Source: JANQQZ01 sp039179915
Lineage (GTDB): Bacteria > Planctomycetota > Phycisphaerae > Phycisphaerales > UBA1924
Direction: 5' to 3'
DNA length: 9,256 nt
Assembly (NCBI GenBank): GCA_039179915.1
Contig: JBCDEF010000105.1
Span: forward strand, 1 to 9,256
This document shows positions 6,406 to 9,256 of this stretch, one piece after another. The position numbers and the translations under genes are program-made. Within the stretch, counting starts at the first letter, position 1. Each line of letters starts with the position of its first letter. Under the pieces are notes generated by a model. That model was given only the letters and a program-made list of their open reading frames with translations. It searched no databases and was not told the DNA's origin.

Positions 6406-9231
6406 ATGATCACGCAGGTGCAGGTCGACAAGTCGCTGATCGGCTGGAAGGAGTACGAGCTCGAGGTCGTCCGCGACCGCAAGGACAACTGCGTGGTCGT
6501 CTGCGGCATCGAAAACATCGACCCGATGGGCGTGCACACGGGCGACTCGATCACGGTCGCGCCGTGCCTGACCCTGACCGATAAGGAATACCAGACACTC
6601 CGCGACGCGTCGCTCAAGGTCATGCGCGAGGTCGGGGTCGAGACCGGCGGGTCGAACGTGCGGTTTGCAGTGAACCCGAACCCGCCCGAGGGCACGCACT
6701 TCGAATACGTCGTCGTCGAGATGAACCCGCGGGTGAGCCGGAGCTCGGCGCTGGCCTCGAAAGCGACCGGGTTCCCGATCGCGAAGATCGCGGCCAAGCT
6801 GGCGGTCGGCTACACGCTCGACGAGCTGCGGAACGACATCACCGGGACCACCAGCGCCTGCTTCGAGCCGAGCATCGACTACGTCGTGACCAAGATCCCG
6901 CGGTGGACCTTTGAAAAGTTCCCCGAGGCCGACGAGACGCTGACGACGCAGATGAAATCCGTCGGCGAGGTGATGGCGATCGGGCGGACGTTCAAAGAGA
7001 GCTTCCAGAAAGCGCTGCGATCGCTGGACGTTAAGCGGTTCGGGCTCGGGCTGGACCGCAACGATAAATGGCTCGCCGCGAAGCGGTCGGCGGACGGCAG
7101 GACCGCGGACGGGCAGCCGATCGAGTGGCCGATCGCCGAGGACAAGCTCACCAGCAAGCTGGCCGTCCCGAGCCAGGGGCGGATGTACTACGTCCGCTAC
7201 GCGATGAAGATGGGCTGGCCGATCGAACGCGTCGCGGAGCTGACGCGGATCGACCCGTTCTTTCTCGATCAGCTCGCGCAGCTGGTCGAGTTTGAAGACG
7301 AGCTGGCGGCGGCCGACTCGCTCGACTCGCTGGACACCGAGACGCTCGCCGAGGCGAAGCGGCTGGGCTACAGCGATGCGCAGCTCGCGCACCTGTACCT
7401 CGGTTCGATCTCGAGCGAATCGATTCTGACTGTGCGTCGGCGCCGCGAGTCGCTGGGCATTAAGCCGGTGTTCAAGCTGGTCGACACGTGCGCGGCCGAG
7501 TTCGAAGCGATCACCCCCTACTACTACTCGACGTACGAGTTTGCGGGCCCCGGCGGGGAGGCCGACGACGAGATCCGGGTTTCGGCGGTCCCCAAGGCGA
7601 TCATCTTGGGCGGCGGTCCCAACCGCGTCGGTCAGGGCTGCGAGTTCGACTACTGCTGCGTGCACGCGGCATTCGCCGCCCGCGGGCTCGGGTTCGAGTC
7701 GGTCATGATCAACTGCAACCCGGAGACGGTCAGCACGGACTACGACACGTCGGACCTGCTCTTCTTCGAGCCGCTGACGCTCGAGGACGTGCTCAACGTC
7801 ACCGAGCGGCTCAACGGCTCGACGACGGTTCCCGGGCCGACGCTCGAGCGGCTGGTCGAGGGTGTTGTCGTGCAGTTCGGCGGGCAGACGCCGCTCAATC
7901 TCGCCCACGGGCTTGATCAAGCCGGCGTGCCGCTGTTGGGCACGAGCCTGGACTCGATCGACCTGGCCGAGGACCGCGAACGGTTCGACGCGCTGCTGGA
8001 AGAGCTCGGCTTGCGGCGGCCGGCGTCGGGCATCGCGCGGTCGCTGGACGAGGCGATCGCCGAGGCAGGACGGATCGGCTACCCGGTGCTCGTGCGGCCG
8101 AGCTATGTGCTCGGCGGGCGGGGCATGGAGGTCTGCCCGGACGAGGCGGCCCTGACCACGTACATGACCACGGCGATCGATGTCTCGGGCCTCGACGATG
8201 CGCCGGTGCTGATCGACCAGTTCCTCGGCGGCGCAACCGAGATCGACATCGATGTCGTCGCCGACTTCGACTCCGACGGCTCCGGCACGGCGCTGGTCTG
8301 CGGCGTGATGGAGCACATCGAGCAGGCGGGTGTGCACTCGGGCGATAGCTCGTGCACGATCCCGGCGCACTCGCTGCCGGGCCCGCTGCTCGAGACCGTC
8401 AAGCACACCGGACGCCGCCTCGCCGAGCGGCTGCGGGTCAAGGGCCTGATGAACGCGCAGCTGGCGATCAAAGACGGCGCTGTCTACATCATCGAGGTGA
8501 ACCCGCGGGCGTCGCGGACGGTCCCGTTCGTGGGCAAGTCGAAGCACGTGCCGTGGGCGTCGGTCGCGGCCGAGGCGCTGCTGGGCCGGTCGCTGGCGGA
8601 TCAGGGCGTGCGTGAGGTTCCCGACACAGGGGCGTATGCCGTCAAGGAATCCGTCTTCCCGTTCAACCGCTTCCCGGGGGTCGATGTCGTGCTGGGCCCG
8701 GAGATGCGATCGACGGGCGAGGTGATGGGGATCGACGTGTCGCTGCCGATCGCGGTGCTCAAGGCGTCGATGGCGGCGGGCAGCGCGCTGCCGCGGGAGG
8801 GCGGGGTGTTCGTCTCGGTCCGCGAGGAAGACAAGGCCGACATCGTCCCGATCGCGCGGTCGCTGCGGGCGATGGGCTTCACGATCTATACGACCCGAGG
8901 CACCGCGGACCGCCTGGCCGAGCACGGCATGCAGCCTGAAGTCCTCGAGAAGCTCTCGGCGGGCGCACGGCCCAACGTGCTCGATCTGATGGCCGACGGG
9001 CAGATCCAGCTCGTGCTCAACACGCCGACGCGGACCGGCTTCGGGACCGATGAGGGCCGCATCCGGGCCGCGACGGTCCGCCTCGGCATCCCGATCATCA
9101 CGACCATGACCGGCGCGAGGGCCGCGGTCGACGCGATCCAGGCGCTGCGGGCCGGCGAATGGGGCGTGGCGGCGCTGCAGGACCACGCCGAGCGGGCGGA
9201 GGCGAAATCGACGGCCGCGGCTGTCCAATAA
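6406..9231 (+). CDS. carB: carbamoyl-phosphate synthase large subunit, remainder after the in-frame TAG
   Basis: CarB sequence resumes at 6370; 6406 is merely the first ATG after the stop, in mid-domain. Numbering is from 5794, counting the TAG; the whole gene would be 1145 residues against 1073 in E. coli. Seen in order: the rest of ATP-grasp 1 with metal ligands Glu309 and Asn311 in EMNPRVSRSS; the oligomerisation domain, whose entry at about 415-455 is some 20 residues longer than in E. coli; the second half from LGGGPNRVGQGCEFDY near 605; ATP-grasp 2 with Arg768 (E. coli Arg715) and Glu901/Asn903 in EVNPRASRT; and a C-terminal MGS-like allosteric domain from about 1000. That domain keeps DK, TRGT and LEK equivalents of UMP/IMP/ornithine-site residues, while the equivalent of E. 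coli Thr1017 is Pro. All catalytic motifs after the TAG look intact, which argues against long-standing decay. carA is not adjacent. Confidence 0.95.
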   Translation: MITQVQVDKSLIGWKEYELEVVRDRKDNCVVVCGIENIDPMGVHTGDSITVAPCLTLTDKEYQTLRDASLKVMREVGVETGGSNVRFAVNPNPPEGTHFEYVVVEMNPRVSRSSALASKATGFPIAKIAAKLAVGYTLDELRNDITGTTSACFEPSIDYVVTKIPRWTFEKFPEADETLTTQMKSVGEVMAIGRTFKESFQKALRSLDVKRFGLGLDRNDKWLAAKRSADGRTADGQPIEWPIAEDKLTSKLAVPSQGRMYYVRYAMKMGWPIERVAELTRIDPFFLDQLAQLVEFEDELAAADSLDSLDTETLAEAKRLGYSDAQLAHLYLGSISSESILTVRRRRESLGIKPVFKLVDTCAAEFEAITPYYYSTYEFAGPGGEADDEIRVSAVPKAIILGGGPNRVGQGCEFDYCCVHAAFAARGLGFESVMINCNPETVSTDYDTSDLLFFEPLTLEDVLNVTERLNGSTTVPGPTLERLVEGVVVQFGGQTPLNLAHGLDQAGVPLLGTSLDSIDLAEDRERFDALLEELGLRRPASGIARSLDEAIAEAGRIGYPVLVRPSYVLGGRGMEVCPDEAALTTYMTTAIDVSGLDDAPVLIDQFLGGATEIDIDVVADFDSDGSGTALVCGVMEHIEQAGVHSGDSSCTIPAHSLPGPLLETVKHTGRRLAERLRVKGLMNAQLAIKDGAVYIIEVNPRASRTVPFVGKSKHVPWASVAAEALLGRSLADQGVREVPDTGAYAVKESVFPFNRFPGVDVVLGPEMRSTGEVMGIDVSLPIAVLKASMAAGSALPREGGVFVSVREEDKADIVPIARSLRAMGFTIYTTRGTADRLAEHGMQPEVLEKLSAGARPNVLDLMADGQIQLVLNTPTRTGFGTDEGRIRAATVRLGIPIITTMTGARAAVDAIQALRAGEWGVAALQDHAERAEAKSTAAAVQ

Positions 9232-9237
9232 GGCAGC

Positions 9238-9254
9238 GGGAGGGCTCCAAGATG
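9238..9254 (+). promoter_or_regulatory. candidate ribosome binding site and start codon of a gene running off the window
   Basis: GGGAGGG at 9238-9244 is followed after seven bases by ATG at 9252-9254, only 20 bases after the carB stop. The spacing suits translation of a downstream gene in the same direction, possibly co-transcribed with carB. Only five bases of the putative coding sequence are present, so neither its reality nor its product can be judged. Confidence 0.35.
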
Positions 9255-9256
9255 CC

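Noticed and set aside
5737..9228. A 1163-residue open frame on the minus strand covering all of carB.
   Set aside because: It is codon-for-codon in register with carB, so a stop would need TTA, CTA or TCA sense codons, which this G/C-biased gene avoids. Its product is Arg/Asp/His-rich with no recognisable domain. It is a composition artefact.

Overview
This is a G+C-rich bacterial chromosome segment, roughly two thirds G+C by eye, with strong G/C preference at third codon positions. A TolC-type outer-membrane protein points to a diderm. Weak or absent Shine-Dalgarno sequences before most genes, together with the style of the proteins, fit a Planctomycetota (Phycisphaerae-like) genome. That taxonomic guess is inference; the window has no rRNA or other marker to settle it. 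I see no mobile element, CRISPR array, tRNA or phage gene.

Layout. (1) 49-1881 (+): a TolC/OEP-family outer-membrane efflux protein. (2) 1793-2440 (-): a RimJ/RimL-type GNAT acetyltransferase, convergent with tolC and overlapping its last 89 bases. (3) 2581-3753 (+): a 390-residue polytopic membrane protein with a charged, probably coiled-coil insert and faint similarity to cation/proton antiporters at both ends. (4) 3773-5602 (-): glmS, full length, preceded by the one strong ribosome binding site before a complete gene in the window. (5) 5603-5793: a 191-base divergent intergenic region carrying a perfect 14-base palindrome of the form CGAAC-N4-GTTCG, which matches the Gram-positive/actinobacterial LexA (SOS box) consensus. 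(6) 5794-9231 (+): carB, the large subunit of carbamoyl-phosphate synthase, complete and well conserved end to end except for one in-frame TAG at 6367-6369 inside the first ATP-grasp domain. (7) After carB there is only a candidate ribosome binding site and start codon at the window edge.

How the genes relate. GlmS and CarB are both glutamine-dependent enzymes of central metabolism. GlmS makes glucosamine-6-phosphate for UDP-GlcNAc; CarB makes carbamoyl phosphate for pyrimidines and arginine, and so for the UTP used in UDP-GlcNAc. They are divergently arranged around the palindrome. The other three genes have no evident functional link to these two or to each other; no carA and no efflux-pump partner genes are present.

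The points most worth following up are the amber codon in an otherwise intact essential-type gene, the SOS-box-like palindrome between two housekeeping genes, altered residues in the sugar-phosphate loop of GlmS, and the unclassified membrane protein.
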